From contig NZ_JH725037.1 in NCBI RefSeq assembly GCF_000278235.1, positions 95,953 to 159,952 of the forward strand: 64,000 nt of DNA, written 5' to 3'. The first letter of the stretch is position 1. Each line of letters begins with the position of its first letter. The notes under the pieces are model-generated. The model was not told the DNA's origin and ran no database searches. It was given only the letters and a program-made list of their open reading frames with translations. Positions 19,106 through 30,034 of this stretch are shown piece by piece. The translations under genes were made by a program, and so were the position numbers. Origin of the DNA: Bartonella vinsonii subsp. arupensis OK-94-513. Lineage in GTDB: Bacteria > Pseudomonadota > Alphaproteobacteria > Rhizobiales > Rhizobiaceae.

Positions 19106-20455
19106 ATGGTTAGAAATTGTCTTTCTATTGTTCTTGCAGCAGGTGAGGGGACGCGTATGAAGTCGTCTCTTCCTAAAGTACTGCATAAAATTGCTGGATT
19201 GCCTCTTGTCTGCCATGTTCTAAAAGAAATAGAATTGGTAGGCACTTCACAATTAGCAGTTGTTGTGGGGCTCGGTGCAGAAGATGTCACTGAAATTGTT
19301 CAATCATTTGTAAAAAATGCAATGATTTTTGAACAAAAAGAACGTTTAGGAACTGCACATGCTGTTCTTTGTGCGCTTCCAGCTTTGCAAAAAGGGGCGG
19401 ATGATGTTCTTATTGTGTTTGGTGACACGCCTTTGATTGAGCAAGATTCATTGCTGAAAATTCGTGCGCAGCTTGCTGAGGGAGCAGATGTTGTCGTTGC
19501 TGGTTTTTATGCTTCAAATCCAAAAGGTTATGGACGTCTTCTTAAGAAAAATGGTAAAGTAATCGCGATTGTAGAAGAAAAAGATGCAAGTGATGAAGAG
19601 AAAAAAATTTCTTTTTGTAATGGTGGAATAATGGCCATTAATGGGAAACATGCGCTTTCTCTTCTAGAAAAGGTTGATAATCATAATTTGAAGCAAGAAT
19701 ATTATTTAACGGATATTGTTTCTATTGCGGCACGTGAAGGATTAGATGTTCGAGTCGTTGAAGTGCCTTTTGACAATGTTATAGGGATTAATAACTGTTT
19801 GGAGCTTTCTGAGGCCGATGCTGTATGGCAAAAGCGCAAAGCACATGATTTCATGTTGTCTGGTGTTAAGATTCTTAAACCAGAAACTGTTTATTTTTCT
19901 TATGATACAGAAATTGAACCAGATGTGATCATCGAGCCAAATGTTTATTTTGGGTTGGGAGTAAAAGTACATTCTGGCGCAGTTGTTCATGCATTTAGTT
20001 ATCTAGAAGGAGCGGTGGTTGGTGCGAATGCGCGGATTGGTCCTTACGCACGTTTGCGTCCTGGAACAGAGTTAGCACGATCCGTGAAGGTTGGGAACTT
20101 TTGTGAAATTAAACAAGCAAAGGTAGGAGAGGCTACTAAAATTAATCATTTAAGTTATATTGGCGATGCAGAAATTGGGGCAGGGTGTAATATTGGAGCT
20201 GGTACTATTACTTGCAATTATGATGGATTTCACAAATATAAAACTCAGATTGGTGATAGTGCCTTTATTGGTTCTAATTCAGCACTTATTGCTCCCTTAA
20301 TTGTTGGAAAAAGTTCTTATATTGCTTCAGGAAGTGTTATCACTGAAAATGTGCCTATAAACAGTGTAGCTTTTGGACGTGCACGACAGGTAATAAAAGA
20401 GGATTGTGCAGCCAGATTGCGTGCACGTTTGTTAGCAAAAAAACAGAAAAAGTGA
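19106..20455 (+). CDS. glmU: Bifunctional GlcNAc-1-P uridyltransferase / GlcN-1-P acetyltransferase
   Basis: 449 residues, full length. It acetylates glucosamine-1-phosphate and then couples it to UTP, giving UDP-GlcNAc for peptidoglycan and lipid A. The N-terminal Rossmann domain has [20 protein letters not shown] at residues 10-29 and FGDTPL near 110. The C-terminal left-handed beta-helix (from about 250) shows hexapeptide repeats such as [18 protein letters not shown], with the catalytic-site block [11 protein letters not shown] before it. It precedes glmS by 170 bases on the same strand, so the pathway's first and last steps sit together. Confidence 0.97.
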   Translation: MVRNCLSIVLAAGEGTRMKSSLPKVLHKIAGLPLVCHVLKEIELVGTSQLAVVVGLGAEDVTEIVQSFVKNAMIFEQKERLGTAHAVLCALPALQKGADDVLIVFGDTPLIEQDSLLKIRAQLAEGADVVVAGFYASNPKGYGRLLKKNGKVIAIVEEKDASDEEKKISFCNGGIMAINGKHALSLLEKVDNHNLKQEYYLTDIVSIAAREGLDVRVVEVPFDNVIGINNCLELSEADAVWQKRKAHDFMLSGVKILKPETVYFSYDTEIEPDVIIEPNVYFGLGVKVHSGAVVHAFSYLEGAVVGANARIGPYARLRPGTELARSVKVGNFCEIKQAKVGEATKINHLSYIGDAEIGAGCNIGAGTITCNYDGFHKYKTQIGDSAFIGSNSALIAPLIVGKSSYIASGSVITENVPINSVAFGRARQVIKEDCAARLRARLLAKKQKK

Positions 20456-20624
20456 CCAGTTTCAGTTTATTTTTTACTTTGTGATGATCACACAATTGGG
20501 AGGCTTATTTTTAAGTATTGTCATGTTACATATTTAAGTTATGTGATGATTTAAGGTTTTGAATAAAGACTATTGGATTGTTTTATGGAATACTCTAAAT
20601 TTAGGATGTGAGTTGGAGCTTTTA

Positions 20625-22448
20625 ATGTGCGGAATTATCGGAATTCTCGGAAATAAGTGTGTTACATCCTCTTTGGTTGATGGTTTGAGGCGTCTTGAAT
20701 ATAGAGGCTATGACTCATCTGGTATAGCTACAGTGCATAATGGGCACCTTTATCGTGTGCGTGCTGAAGGAAAACTTATTCACTTAGAAGAAAAGTTAAA
20801 AAAGACACCTCTAGAAGGAAATTTAGGAATTGGTCATACACGTTGGGCTACGCACGGAGTTGCTGTGGAACGGAATGCTCATCCCCATGTAACGGAACGA
20901 CTTGCGATTGTTCATAATGGTATTATTGAAAATTTTGTAGAATTGCAAAAGGAACTCATTGAAGATGGTTATATCTTTGAAACAGAGACAGATACCGAGG
21001 TTATTGCACATTTAATTACGCGTGCGTTAAAAAATGGTCTTTCACCGCAAGAAGCAATGCGCACGAGTTGGAAAAGGTTGCAGGGTGCCTTTGCTATTGC
21101 TGTTATTTTTGAAGGTGAAGATGACCTTATGATTGCTGTTCGTTCTGGACCACCTCTAGCGATTGGTTATGGAAAAGATGAATGTTTTGTAGGATCGGAT
21201 GCAATCGCTTTAGCTTCATTTACAGATCGTATCAGTTATATGGAAGATGGTGATTTAGCTGTCCTGACACGGGAAACTGTAACAATTTACGATGCCAATA
21301 ATAAATTGGTAAAACGTCCTATTACAACATTGTTTGAAGGAACTTTATTGGTTTCTAAAGGTAATCATCGTCATTTCATGCACAAGGAAATGTTTGAACA
21401 GCCTGAAGTGATTTCTCATAATTTAGCGCATTATCTTGATCTTGGAAATTATACGGTTCGCTCACTTGAGAATTTGATTGATTGGAAAAATGTTAATCGG
21501 ATACTTTTTGCAAGCTGTGGAACAGCTTATTATTCAACTTTAATTGCACGTTATTGGTTTGAGAGTTTTGCTGCTTTAAGTGTTGATAATGATGTGGCTT
21601 CTGAATTTCGTTATCGTGAACCACCTATAACACCTGATGTCTTGCCGATATTTGTTTCTCAATCTGGTGAAACAGCTGATACATTGGCATCTTTGCGTTA
21701 TTGTCGTGAGCGTGGTGTGAAAACAGCGACAATTGTGAATGTTGAGCAATCAACAATGGCAAGAGAAGCTGATTTTATGCTCCCAACATTAGCAGGACCA
21801 GAAATTGGAGTTGCCTCAACAAAAGCTTTTACTTGTCAGTTGGCAACGCTTGCTGCAATGGCGCTTAGTGCTGCTAAGCAACGAGGGTCTCTTTCGGAGA
21901 AGGCAGAACATCAATTTGTTCAACAATTAGCAGAAGTGCCGCGGATTTTAAACGAGGTTTTAAAGTTAGATGATAAGATTGAACAGATTTGTCGTCATCT
22001 CGTAAATGTAAAAAGTGTTCTTTACCTCGGACGTGGAACTTCTTACCCTATTGCTTTGGAGGGAGCACTTAAATTGAAAGAGCTTTCTTATATTCATGCT
22101 GAAGGTTATGCCGCAGGAGAGTTGAAACATGGTCCGATTGCACTGGTGGATGAGACAATCCCAGTGATTGTTGTAGCGCCTTATGATCGGTGGTTTGAAA
22201 AAACGTTTTCTAATATGCAAGAAGTGGCTGCACGTAATGGTCGTATTATTTTAATAACTAATAAAAAAGGGGCAGAAGCAGTTCATTTTGATACCTTATC
22301 AACTGTTATTCTGCCAGATATCCCAGAATTGATTACACCCATTATTTATGCTTTACCCATTCAATTAATTGCCTATCATACAGCTGTTTTATTGGGAACA
22401 GATGTTGATCAGCCTCGTAATTTGGCAAAATCAGTCACTGTTGAGTAA
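20625..22448 (+). CDS. glmS: Glutamine-fructose-6-phosphate aminotransferase (isomerizing)
   Basis: 607 residues, family-normal. It makes glucosamine-6-phosphate from fructose-6-phosphate and glutamine. The start at 20625 is fixed by biochemistry: the Cys right after the initiator Met (MCGIIGILG) is the glutaminase nucleophile, and TTGGAG lies seven bases upstream. The frame is open 22 codons further, but a longer start would bury the Cys. The glutaminase domain (1-240) holds RRLEYRGYDSSGIA and GHTRWATHG. Two SIS isomerase domains follow, with FASCGTAYYS and SQSGETADTLAS near 300-350, and the end is DQPRNLAKSVTVE. I see no glmS ribozyme before it. Confidence 0.97.
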   Translation: MCGIIGILGNKCVTSSLVDGLRRLEYRGYDSSGIATVHNGHLYRVRAEGKLIHLEEKLKKTPLEGNLGIGHTRWATHGVAVERNAHPHVTERLAIVHNGIIENFVELQKELIEDGYIFETETDTEVIAHLITRALKNGLSPQEAMRTSWKRLQGAFAIAVIFEGEDDLMIAVRSGPPLAIGYGKDECFVGSDAIALASFTDRISYMEDGDLAVLTRETVTIYDANNKLVKRPITTLFEGTLLVSKGNHRHFMHKEMFEQPEVISHNLAHYLDLGNYTVRSLENLIDWKNVNRILFASCGTAYYSTLIARYWFESFAALSVDNDVASEFRYREPPITPDVLPIFVSQSGETADTLASLRYCRERGVKTATIVNVEQSTMAREADFMLPTLAGPEIGVASTKAFTCQLATLAAMALSAAKQRGSLSEKAEHQFVQQLAEVPRILNEVLKLDDKIEQICRHLVNVKSVLYLGRGTSYPIALEGALKLKELSYIHAEGYAAGELKHGPIALVDETIPVIVVAPYDRWFEKTFSNMQEVAARNGRIILITNKKGAEAVHFDTLSTVILPDIPELITPIIYALPIQLIAYHTAVLLGTDVDQPRNLAKSVTVE

Positions 22449-22554
22449 GTTTTTCGAGGGCTTTGTTGAAAAATAATAAGAGATAAAATTTATAAAAGAA
22501 TTTTTACAATAGCATATTGTAAAGCTTTAAATTTTATTTGATTGGTTTTTATTG

Positions 22555-24663
22555 TTATCCTGCTCGTAATAGACGTGTAGCATCGTCACGCCCGAAAAGA
22601 TAAAGGAGCAAACGGAGAGTTTTTCCTCGTTCTGAAGAAAGGGTAGGGTCACGTTGCAAAAATAAATGTGCATCTTTTCTTGCTATTGATAAAAGATCAC
22701 TATGGACTGCAAGGTTTGCTATGTGGAACTCAGGCATACCAGATTGTCGTGTTCCTAAAAGCTCTCCTTCTCCTCGTAAACGCCAGTCTTCTTCTGCAAT
22801 TTTAAAGCCATCCTCTGTATTGCGGATGATATTAAGACGTTCTACAGCACTTTTTGTTAGTGGATCTTTGTAGAGTAAAATACAGGAGGATTTTTTTTCT
22901 CCTCGTCCAACACGTCCACGCAGTTGGTGCAATTGTGAAAGACCAAAATGCTCCGCATGTTCTATGATGATGATAGAAGCATCAGGAATATCTACTCCGA
23001 CTTCAATAACCGTGGTTGCAACTAAGATACAGATATCTCCACGTTTAAAAGATGCCATTGCGGACTCTTTTTCAACTGTAGACATTTTCCCATGTATCAT
23101 ACCAACACGTGCTCCAAATCGTTCATGGAGAATAGCAAAACGACTTTCAATTGAAGTGAGATCAAGAGTTGATGATTCTTCTACTAAAGGACAAATCCAA
23201 TAGAGTTTTTCTCCTTTTTCTAAGGCGATGGCAATGCGCTCTATGAGTTCATCAATACGTTTTAAAGAAAGTGTTGCTGTTGTAATTGGTTGTCGTCCTA
23301 TTGGTTTTTCGGTAATTCTGGAAACATCCATATCACCAAAAGTTGTTAAGACGAGTGTGCGTGGAATAGGAGTAGCAGTCATTACCAGCATATCAGGTTT
23401 ATGACCTTTTGCTGTAAGGGCAAGACGTTGATGCACACCAAAACGGTGTTGTTCATCGATAATGGCTAAAGTAAGATTACTATAAGTGACGTTATTTTGT
23501 ATAAGTGCATGGGTTCCGATAATAAGAGAAGCTTGGCCCGATAAAATATCATTTAAAATATTTGTACGTGATTTTCCTTTTTCTCGTCCTGTTAAAAGAA
23601 CTGTTTGTAGCCCGATTTTTTCAGCAAGAGGTGCAATTGTTGCAAAGTGTTGCCTAGCAAGAACTTCTGTAGGGGCCATTAAAGCGGATTGTCCTGAATT
23701 TTCAGCAACTTGTGTCATTGCCATGAGTGCAACAACAGTTTTTCCTGCTCCTACATCACCTTGAAGAAGCCGTAGCATTGGTTCTGGTGAAGCAAGATCA
23801 TTTGCAATATCTTGTATTGCTTTTGTTTGTCCATTTGTAAGTTGAAAGGGGAGGGCTTTCAGTAATTTTTGAGTGTAAGTTCCTGTTGAGGGCTGAGAAG
23901 TGCCGACAAGAGATTTGGTTTTTAAACGCATTAGGCCAAGAGCTAATTGAGAAGCGAGTAATTCATCATAGGCAAGACGTTTGCGTGCTGTACTTTCTAA
24001 GGTTAAATCATCGGGGTCTATGGGCGCATGGATGCGGCGTAAAGAAACAGAAAAGGAAGAAAAGTTTTGTTGCTTTTTGACGCTTTCTTCTATCCATTCT
24101 GGTAAGAGAGGAATGTAATCTAGGGCGTTTTGTATTACACGTCTTAGTGTTTTTACTGATAGTCCGGCGGTAGAGGGGTAAATAGGTTCAATGAAGGGAA
24201 TCTGATTTGGTAGTTCGCTTGGTGCGATATGATCGGGATGCACCATTGAAAGTTGACCATTAAACAGCTCAACTTTTCCTGATACAATAACCTTTTTTCC
24301 TTCTGGTAGTTGTTTTTTGAGCCAAGAATTTTGGGCATGAAAAAAAACTAAATTTATTTTTCCTGTTGGATCATGTGCAATAACCCTATAGGGTAAGCGG
24401 TTACGGCCAACGGGTGGTGGTTGATGCTGATCAATAACAATTTCCAGAGTAGTGGTGCTGCCTTCTTGTGCGCAAGCAATGCTGGGACGCATTCTACGGT
24501 CTATGACGGAATGAGGCATTAATTGTAGTAGATCAATAAGGTTAGGTTCACGTTGTAATGGATTAATGTTTAAGACTTTGGCTAGTAAGCTATAGACCTT
24601 AGGTGTAACCCCAGAAAGAGTACGGATAGAATTAAAAAGGGGTGTAATAAGGCTTGGAGGCAT
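22555..24663 (-). CDS. recG: ATP-dependent DNA helicase RecG
   Basis: 702 residues, full length. RecG remodels stalled forks and branched recombination intermediates. The N-terminal wedge/OB domain (about 1-200) is followed by the helicase core: Walker A GDVGAGKTVVALMA near 305, TGREKGKSR near 360, the DEQH box AIIDEQHRFGVHQRL near 405, and motif III TATPIPRTL near 435. The motif V/VI area holds VATTVIEVGVDIPDAS and QLHQLRGRVGRG near 555-595. The start ATG at 24663 has only a weak ribosome-binding site. It converges with glmS and diverges from dnaE. Confidence 0.96.
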   Translation of the reverse strand: MPPSLITPLFNSIRTLSGVTPKVYSLLAKVLNINPLQREPNLIDLLQLMPHSVIDRRMRPSIACAQEGSTTTLEIVIDQHQPPPVGRNRLPYRVIAHDPTGKINLVFFHAQNSWLKKQLPEGKKVIVSGKVELFNGQLSMVHPDHIAPSELPNQIPFIEPIYPSTAGLSVKTLRRVIQNALDYIPLLPEWIEESVKKQQNFSSFSVSLRRIHAPIDPDDLTLESTARKRLAYDELLASQLALGLMRLKTKSLVGTSQPSTGTYTQKLLKALPFQLTNGQTKAIQDIANDLASPEPMLRLLQGDVGAGKTVVALMAMTQVAENSGQSALMAPTEVLARQHFATIAPLAEKIGLQTVLLTGREKGKSRTNILNDILSGQASLIIGTHALIQNNVTYSNLTLAIIDEQHRFGVHQRLALTAKGHKPDMLVMTATPIPRTLVLTTFGDMDVSRITEKPIGRQPITTATLSLKRIDELIERIAIALEKGEKLYWICPLVEESSTLDLTSIESRFAILHERFGARVGMIHGKMSTVEKESAMASFKRGDICILVATTVIEVGVDIPDASIIIIEHAEHFGLSQLHQLRGRVGRGEKKSSCILLYKDPLTKSAVERLNIIRNTEDGFKIAEEDWRLRGEGELLGTRQSGMPEFHIANLAVHSDLLSIARKDAHLFLQRDPTLSSERGKTLRLLLYLFGRDDATRLLRAG

Positions 24664-25054
24664 AAGGAAATTTAACCTGCTCTTTTTATTTTTTCTAGTG
24701 TTTTAAAAGAGCTTTTTGGGGATAAGTTATATACGTGAAATCTTCTTTATTTATACTTTGCATTTTAAGAAAAAAATCAATATTTAAAGGTACATAATAA
24801 ATAGAGTACAAGAATAAAATGTTGGTCATATTCTATAAATTTCTCCTTTTTGTTTTTGTGTATTTATTTGCTGTGAATAGAGATATTTTCTTCATGGAAG
24901 TCTTTTGTAAATATCAATAAAACTGGAGTGTCTTGGCTCATATGCAGAGTGACACGTTTATAGATTTAAAGGCATAATGATTTAGAGTATTTTCTATTAT
25001 TAAGACAAACAAAGGTTGCACTTTGGTATTTATTTTGCAGTGGGAAATTTAAGA
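24664..25054. other. Divergent control region between recG and dnaE
   Basis: About 390 AT-rich bases, no gene. It must hold promoters for both neighbours, but I do not see boxes good enough to place. No repeat or hairpin stands out. Confidence 0.45.
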
Positions 25055-28000
25055 GTGGCAGAAGATAAAAATACAATACGAGAGATAAAAAAATCTCTTC
25101 CTCGCTTTATCCATTTGAGAGTGCATTCTGCTTATTCGCTGCTCGAAGGGGCTTTAAAAATTCCGCAAATTATTCAACATGCGATTTCGGATCAAACGCC
25201 AGCTGTCGCTATCACTGATACGAATAATTTATTTGGTGCGTTGGAGTTTTCGCAATATTGTTTTTCGCATGGGATCCAGCCTATCATTGGCTGTCAGCTC
25301 GCCGTTGATTTTGGTGATGAAAATGATAATTCGCGTTTTGCTAAATGGCACCATCCTTCTGATTTGTGTTCTCTTGTTTTGTTAGCAGCTAGTGAGATCG
25401 GTTATGCTCATTTGGTTCGTCTTGTTAGTCGTGCCTATCTTGATAAGTGTGATACTGATCCTCCTCATATTAAAGTTGATTGGTTGTCATCACACAGTGA
25501 AGGAATAATTGCTTTAACAGGTGGTAGGGGAGGCCCACTTAATTTTTCTTTGGCAGAAGGGAGAAAAGAACGAGCTGTCGAACGTTTGATTTCTTTAAAA
25601 AATCTTTTTGGTGATCGTCTTTATGTGGAATTACAGCGGCATAGCTCTTTTGATCGACAAGTAGAAGCTGCACTTATTGAGTTGGCTTATGCACATGAAG
25701 TTCCTCTTGTTGCAACCAATGAAGCTTTTTTTCTAAAGAGGGAAGGCTATGAAGCACATGATGCACTGATGGCGGTTGCAGAAGGACAAATTGTTTCTAA
25801 TCCAGATCGTAAACGGGTAACACCGGATCATTATTTGAAATCACAAGATGAAATGGTTGCATTGTTTTCTGATCTTCCAGAAGCTCTGGAGAACAGTGTT
25901 GAAATTGCATTGCGTTGTCATACAGCTACGCCTATTCGAAAACCAATTTTGCCTCGTTTTATAGAGCAGTCTGTTGATTCAAACTTTGCTTTAGAAGTAG
26001 AAGATAGTGAATTATTAAATCAGGCCAAGGCTGGTTTGAAAATCCGCCTTGAGACAATTGGATTGGCTGAAGGATATACTGTTGCAGATTATGAGCAGCG
26101 GCTTGAGTATGAAGTTTCCGTTATTACGCGGATGCAATTTTCTGGCTACTTTCTTATCGTTTCAGATTTCATAAAGTGGGCGAAGGCGCATGATATTCCT
26201 GTTGGACCGGGACGTGGTTCTGGTGCCGGTTCACTTGTCGCTTATGCTTTGACTATTACTGATGTTGATCCATTGCGTTTTTCTCTTCTCTTTGAACGTT
26301 TTCTGAATCCAGATCGTGTTTCTATGCCAGATTTTGATATCGACTTTTGTCAAGAGCGGCGCGAAGAAGTTATTCAATATGTTCAAAAAAAATATGGACG
26401 TGATCAAGTTGCCCAAATTATTACGTTTGGTAAGTTACAGGCGCGTGCGGTATTGCGTGATGTTGGACGTGTTTTAGAAGTTCCTTATCGTCAGGTGGAT
26501 TATCTTACAAAATTAGTTCCTGCTACGCCTGGAAGCCAAGTTGAACTGGCTGATGCTATCAAGGATGAGCCTAAATTTGAGGAAGAAAAGAAAAAAGATC
26601 CGGTTGTAGGACGCATGTTAGATATCGCACTTCAGCTGGAGGGCCTTTATCGTCATGCATCGACGCATGCAGCAGGGATTGTTATTGGTGATCGTCCGCT
26701 TTCAGAGCTTGTTCCTATGTATCGTGATCCTCGTTCTGATATGCCTGTTACGCAATTTAACATGAAATATGTTGAACAGGCGGGGCTAGTAAAATTTGAT
26801 TTTCTTGGATTAAAAACGCTTACTGTTTTGAAAATGGCGGTAGATTTTGCCGCACGAAAAGGCATTCAAATAGATTTGTCGAATATCTCTCTGAATGATG
26901 AAGAAACCTATGCTATGATGGCACGTGGTGAAACGGTTGGCGTGTTTCAAGTGGAAAGTTCTGGTATGCGTAAAGCATTGATTGGAATGAAACCAGATCG
27001 CATTGAAGATATTATTGCTCTTGTAGCGCTTTATCGTCCTGGTCCAATGGAGAATATTCCAACCTATAACGCACGCAAACATGGGGAAGAAGAAATTGCT
27101 TCGATTCATCCTAAGATAGATCATCTGATTCAGGAGACACAGGGTGTTATTGTGTATCAAGAACAGGTCATGCAAATTGCTCAAGTGCTTGCTGGTTATT
27201 CGCTTGGGGAGGCGGATTTATTACGTAGGGCTATGGGAAAAAAGATTCATAAAGAAATGCAACAACAACGTACGCGCTTTGTAGAGGGAGCTGTTGCTGG
27301 CGGTGTTGATAAGGATCAAGCTGATATTATTTTTGATCTTTTAGCAAAATTTGCAGATTATGGTTTTAATAAATCGCATGCCGCTGCTTATGCGATTGTT
27401 TCTTACCAAACAGCTTATATGAAAGCACATCATCCAGTTGAGTTTTTAGCCGCTTCAATGACGTATGATATGACAAATACGGATAAATTAAATGATTTTC
27501 GGCGTGAAGCATTAAGATTGGGTATTAAAGTGATTGCACCTTGTGTACAAACATCACATCGTGTTTTTGAGGTTGGTGATAACTGTATTTATTATTCTCT
27601 TGCTGCCATTAAAGGTGTGGGGGAAGCGGTTGTTGATCATATTGTAGCTTGTCGTGGAAATAAACCTTTTAAGGATATAGAAGATTTTTGTGAGCGTATT
27701 GATCCGCGCATTGTTAATAAGCGTGCAATGGAAAGTTTGATTTGTGCTGGCGCTTTTGATTGCTTTCATATCGCACGTGAGATTTTATTGGAAAGTCTTG
27801 GAACTCTTCATGCACGTGCACTTCGTATTCTTGATAATAATTCTAGTGGACAGATTGATATATTTGGGATGACGGGTGGGTTAAAAGAGCCTTTGATTTT
27901 ATCGCAAACAACTCCTTGGTTACCAGATGAAAAACTTTATCGAGAGTTTCAAGTAATAGGTTTTTACTTTTCTGCTCATCCTCTGGATGAGTATCAAGAT

Positions 28001-28543
28001 ATTCTTGCGAAAAAACGCGTACAGACTTGGGTTAATTTTGCTAATGCTGTCAAAGGAGGAGCAGAAGCTGCTAGGCTTGCTGGAACTGTTGTGGCAAAAC
28101 AAGTGCGCAAAACAAAATCTGGCAAAAAAATGGGGGTTATTCATTTTTCTGATACGAGTGGTCAGTATGAGACAGTTCTCTTTTCTGAGGGGCTTGCGGA
28201 TTATGAGGAGATACTAGAGCCAGGGAAATCTTTTATCATTACAGTGAGTGCAGAAAATCGCTCTGAGGGCATCAGTTTGCGGCTTGAGACAGTTCAATCT
28301 TTGGAAAATGAGGACTTACAGCATCATAAAATGATGCGCATTTTTATCAATACAGTTGATATGCTTCCGCAAATTGAGCAGAATTTAAATCTTGGTGGAA
28401 ATGGGGAAGTTGGACTTATTCTCATTCAAGAGGATGGATTACGCGAAATCGAAATTACGCTCCCAAAACGATACAAGGTTAATTCACGTGTGGCGAGTGC
28501 TATGAAATCGGTACAAGGTGTTATTAATGTGGAATTGGTTTAA
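25055..28543 (+). CDS. dnaE: DNA polymerase III alpha subunit
   Basis: About 1162 residues, the replicative polymerase. A PHP domain opens the protein (FIHLRVHSAYSLLEGALKIP). The catalytic palm follows with VGPGRGSGAGSLVAYAL and the acidic triad block PDFDIDFCQERR near residue 425. Next come ARAVLRDVGRVL, the fingers (VALYRPGPMENIP, then GYSLGEADLLRRAMGKK), the tandem HhH region, and an OB fold near 990-1080. The start is uncertain: the frame runs to a TTG at 25016, whose AAGG directly abuts it, while the GTG at 25055 has GGGAA eight bases upstream, so I prefer the latter. No second dnaE-type gene is in the window. Confidence 0.95.
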   Translation: MAEDKNTIREIKKSLPRFIHLRVHSAYSLLEGALKIPQIIQHAISDQTPAVAITDTNNLFGALEFSQYCFSHGIQPIIGCQLAVDFGDENDNSRFAKWHHPSDLCSLVLLAASEIGYAHLVRLVSRAYLDKCDTDPPHIKVDWLSSHSEGIIALTGGRGGPLNFSLAEGRKERAVERLISLKNLFGDRLYVELQRHSSFDRQVEAALIELAYAHEVPLVATNEAFFLKREGYEAHDALMAVAEGQIVSNPDRKRVTPDHYLKSQDEMVALFSDLPEALENSVEIALRCHTATPIRKPILPRFIEQSVDSNFALEVEDSELLNQAKAGLKIRLETIGLAEGYTVADYEQRLEYEVSVITRMQFSGYFLIVSDFIKWAKAHDIPVGPGRGSGAGSLVAYALTITDVDPLRFSLLFERFLNPDRVSMPDFDIDFCQERREEVIQYVQKKYGRDQVAQIITFGKLQARAVLRDVGRVLEVPYRQVDYLTKLVPATPGSQVELADAIKDEPKFEEEKKKDPVVGRMLDIALQLEGLYRHASTHAAGIVIGDRPLSELVPMYRDPRSDMPVTQFNMKYVEQAGLVKFDFLGLKTLTVLKMAVDFAARKGIQIDLSNISLNDEETYAMMARGETVGVFQVESSGMRKALIGMKPDRIEDIIALVALYRPGPMENIPTYNARKHGEEEIASIHPKIDHLIQETQGVIVYQEQVMQIAQVLAGYSLGEADLLRRAMGKKIHKEMQQQRTRFVEGAVAGGVDKDQADIIFDLLAKFADYGFNKSHAAAYAIVSYQTAYMKAHHPVEFLAASMTYDMTNTDKLNDFRREALRLGIKVIAPCVQTSHRVFEVGDNCIYYSLAAIKGVGEAVVDHIVACRGNKPFKDIEDFCERIDPRIVNKRAMESLICAGAFDCFHIAREILLESLGTLHARALRILDNNSSGQIDIFGMTGGLKEPLILSQTTPWLPDEKLYREFQVIGFYFSAHPLDEYQDILAKKRVQTWVNFANAVKGGAEAARLAGTVVAKQVRKTKSGKKMGVIHFSDTSGQYETVLFSEGLADYEEILEPGKSFIITVSAENRSEGISLRLETVQSLENEDLQHHKMMRIFINTVDMLPQIEQNLNLGGNGEVGLILIQEDGLREIEITLPKRYKVNSRVASAMKSVQGVINVELV

Positions 28544-28749
28544 ATAAAAAGTTATGAAATGACAGCTTGTTTTGAAAGGTGTTCTTGTTTTATCGGTGGC
28601 TTAAGACTTTTCTTGGATTGGATTGTAGGTTTTGAAAGGTTTGATAAGCTATGATACATTTCTCATCGAACAAAAACGAAAAGAAATCTCATTTTATTTC
28701 TTTATAAATATTCAAAGTCATTCTGGTAGATAAATTTTATAAGTTTTTA

Positions 28750-30000
28750 CTATATATTGCCTTGTTTCATTTTTGTTAAGTTCATAGCATCATACATATA
28801 AAGCCAATTAAGGTTGGACATGATATTCTCTGGTGTACGAACTTTCATGATGAAATTACGTGCAATTGCTAGAGGACCAGTTGCATGATAAGCCATTCTA
28901 TTAAAGTCTCCACGTTTTTTTACTGCTATAATTCTGGGCATACGTATTTTTTCGTAAAGTGAAAGAGCTTTCGTTAATGAAAGGTCTTTAAGTGAAAGCA
29001 CTTCTGCTAATGTAGCAGCGTCTTCGATTGCCATAGCAGCACCTTGCGCAGCAAAAGGTAAGGCTGCGTGCGCACAGTCCCCAACAAATACTTGTCTCTC
29101 TAAACCTAAAAAACGGTTCTGTTTCATTTGAAAGAGGGGCCAATAGGTCCATTCATCAATATGGTCAAAGACATGCAAAATTTGCTGATTCCAATCTTTA
29201 AAAAGAGATTTCAATTTTTTTTTATTTCCTTTATATGCCCATCCTTCTTTTGAAGTTTCTCCATGAGTAACGGCGACAAAATTAAAAATGTTTGCTGATG
29301 ATTGAATGGGATAGATGACAAGATGGTTTTTGGGGCCCATCCAAGCAGTAATTGTTTTGGTATTTTGTAATAAAGAACAAAAGCTTTTAGGAAGATTTTC
29401 AAATTCTGTTGTTGCACGCCAAGCAATAAAGCCACTGAAATTTGCCCTTTCATGAAAAGGAGCTAATTGCCGTAATGTGGACCAAACTCCATCACAACCG
29501 ATAAGAAGTGGTGTTGAATAAAACTGCTGTTGTTGTGGTTCAGTTGATACATCTGTCTTTCTTGTTTTTATATGAATGCTATTAGGAACCGTTTTGGTAG
29601 ACGATACAACAGTTTCTCCTGTTTTATATTTGATAAAAGGATTTTCTCTAACAGCGTTGTATAAAACTTTTTGTAAGTCTGCGCGATGAATTGTGATATA
29701 CGGAGCACTCCAATTTTTTTCCGATAAATTGATGAGATTAGCGCGCAGTCGCACTTTTAAAGAAACTCCATCTCTTAACTCAAGAAAATGTGGTGTTGTA
29801 CCCCTTTCAATAAGTTTGTTAAGAATTCCCCAATGCGCAAGGATGCAGGTTGCATTTGGAGTAAGCTGAATACCAGCACCTACTGCATCAAGCTGTGTAC
29901 ATTTTTCGATAAGTGTACTTGCAATTCCTTTATGGGCGAGAGCCAAAGCAGTACTTAAACCAGCAATACCTCCTCCAACAATGATTGGTGATTGATCCAT
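28750..30000 (-). CDS. FAD-dependent aromatic-ring-type monooxygenase
   Basis: 416 residues of the p-hydroxybenzoate hydroxylase fold, closest in look to salicylate/3-hydroxybenzoate hydroxylases. The FAD motif GGGIAGLSTALALAHKG is at residues 8-24, the DG motif near 167 reads LLIGCDGVWSTLR, and the GD motif VFVGDCAHAALPFAAQGA is near 305. Such enzymes use NAD(P)H and O2 to hydroxylate an aromatic substrate; the substrate here is unknown. It lies 34 bases behind the zinc-finger gene on the same strand, so the two are probably co-transcribed. Confidence 0.85.
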   Translation of the reverse strand: MDQSPIIVGGGIAGLSTALALAHKGIASTLIEKCTQLDAVGAGIQLTPNATCILAHWGILNKLIERGTTPHFLELRDGVSLKVRLRANLINLSEKNWSAPYITIHRADLQKVLYNAVRENPFIKYKTGETVVSSTKTVPNSIHIKTRKTDVSTEPQQQQFYSTPLLIGCDGVWSTLRQLAPFHERANFSGFIAWRATTEFENLPKSFCSLLQNTKTITAWMGPKNHLVIYPIQSSANIFNFVAVTHGETSKEGWAYKGNKKKLKSLFKDWNQQILHVFDHIDEWTYWPLFQMKQNRFLGLERQVFVGDCAHAALPFAAQGAAMAIEDAATLAEVLSLKDLSLTKALSLYEKIRMPRIIAVKKRGDFNRMAYHATGPLAIARNFIMKVRTPENIMSNLNWLYMYDAMNLTKMKQGNI

Positions 30001-30034
30001 GCGTTTTCTTCATATTGAAAGAGCAGAGAATGCA

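Noticed and set aside
20456..20624. Possible glmS ribozyme or riboswitch before glmS
   Set aside because: The 170-base gap shows no conserved ribozyme core and this RNA class is not expected in alphaproteobacteria.
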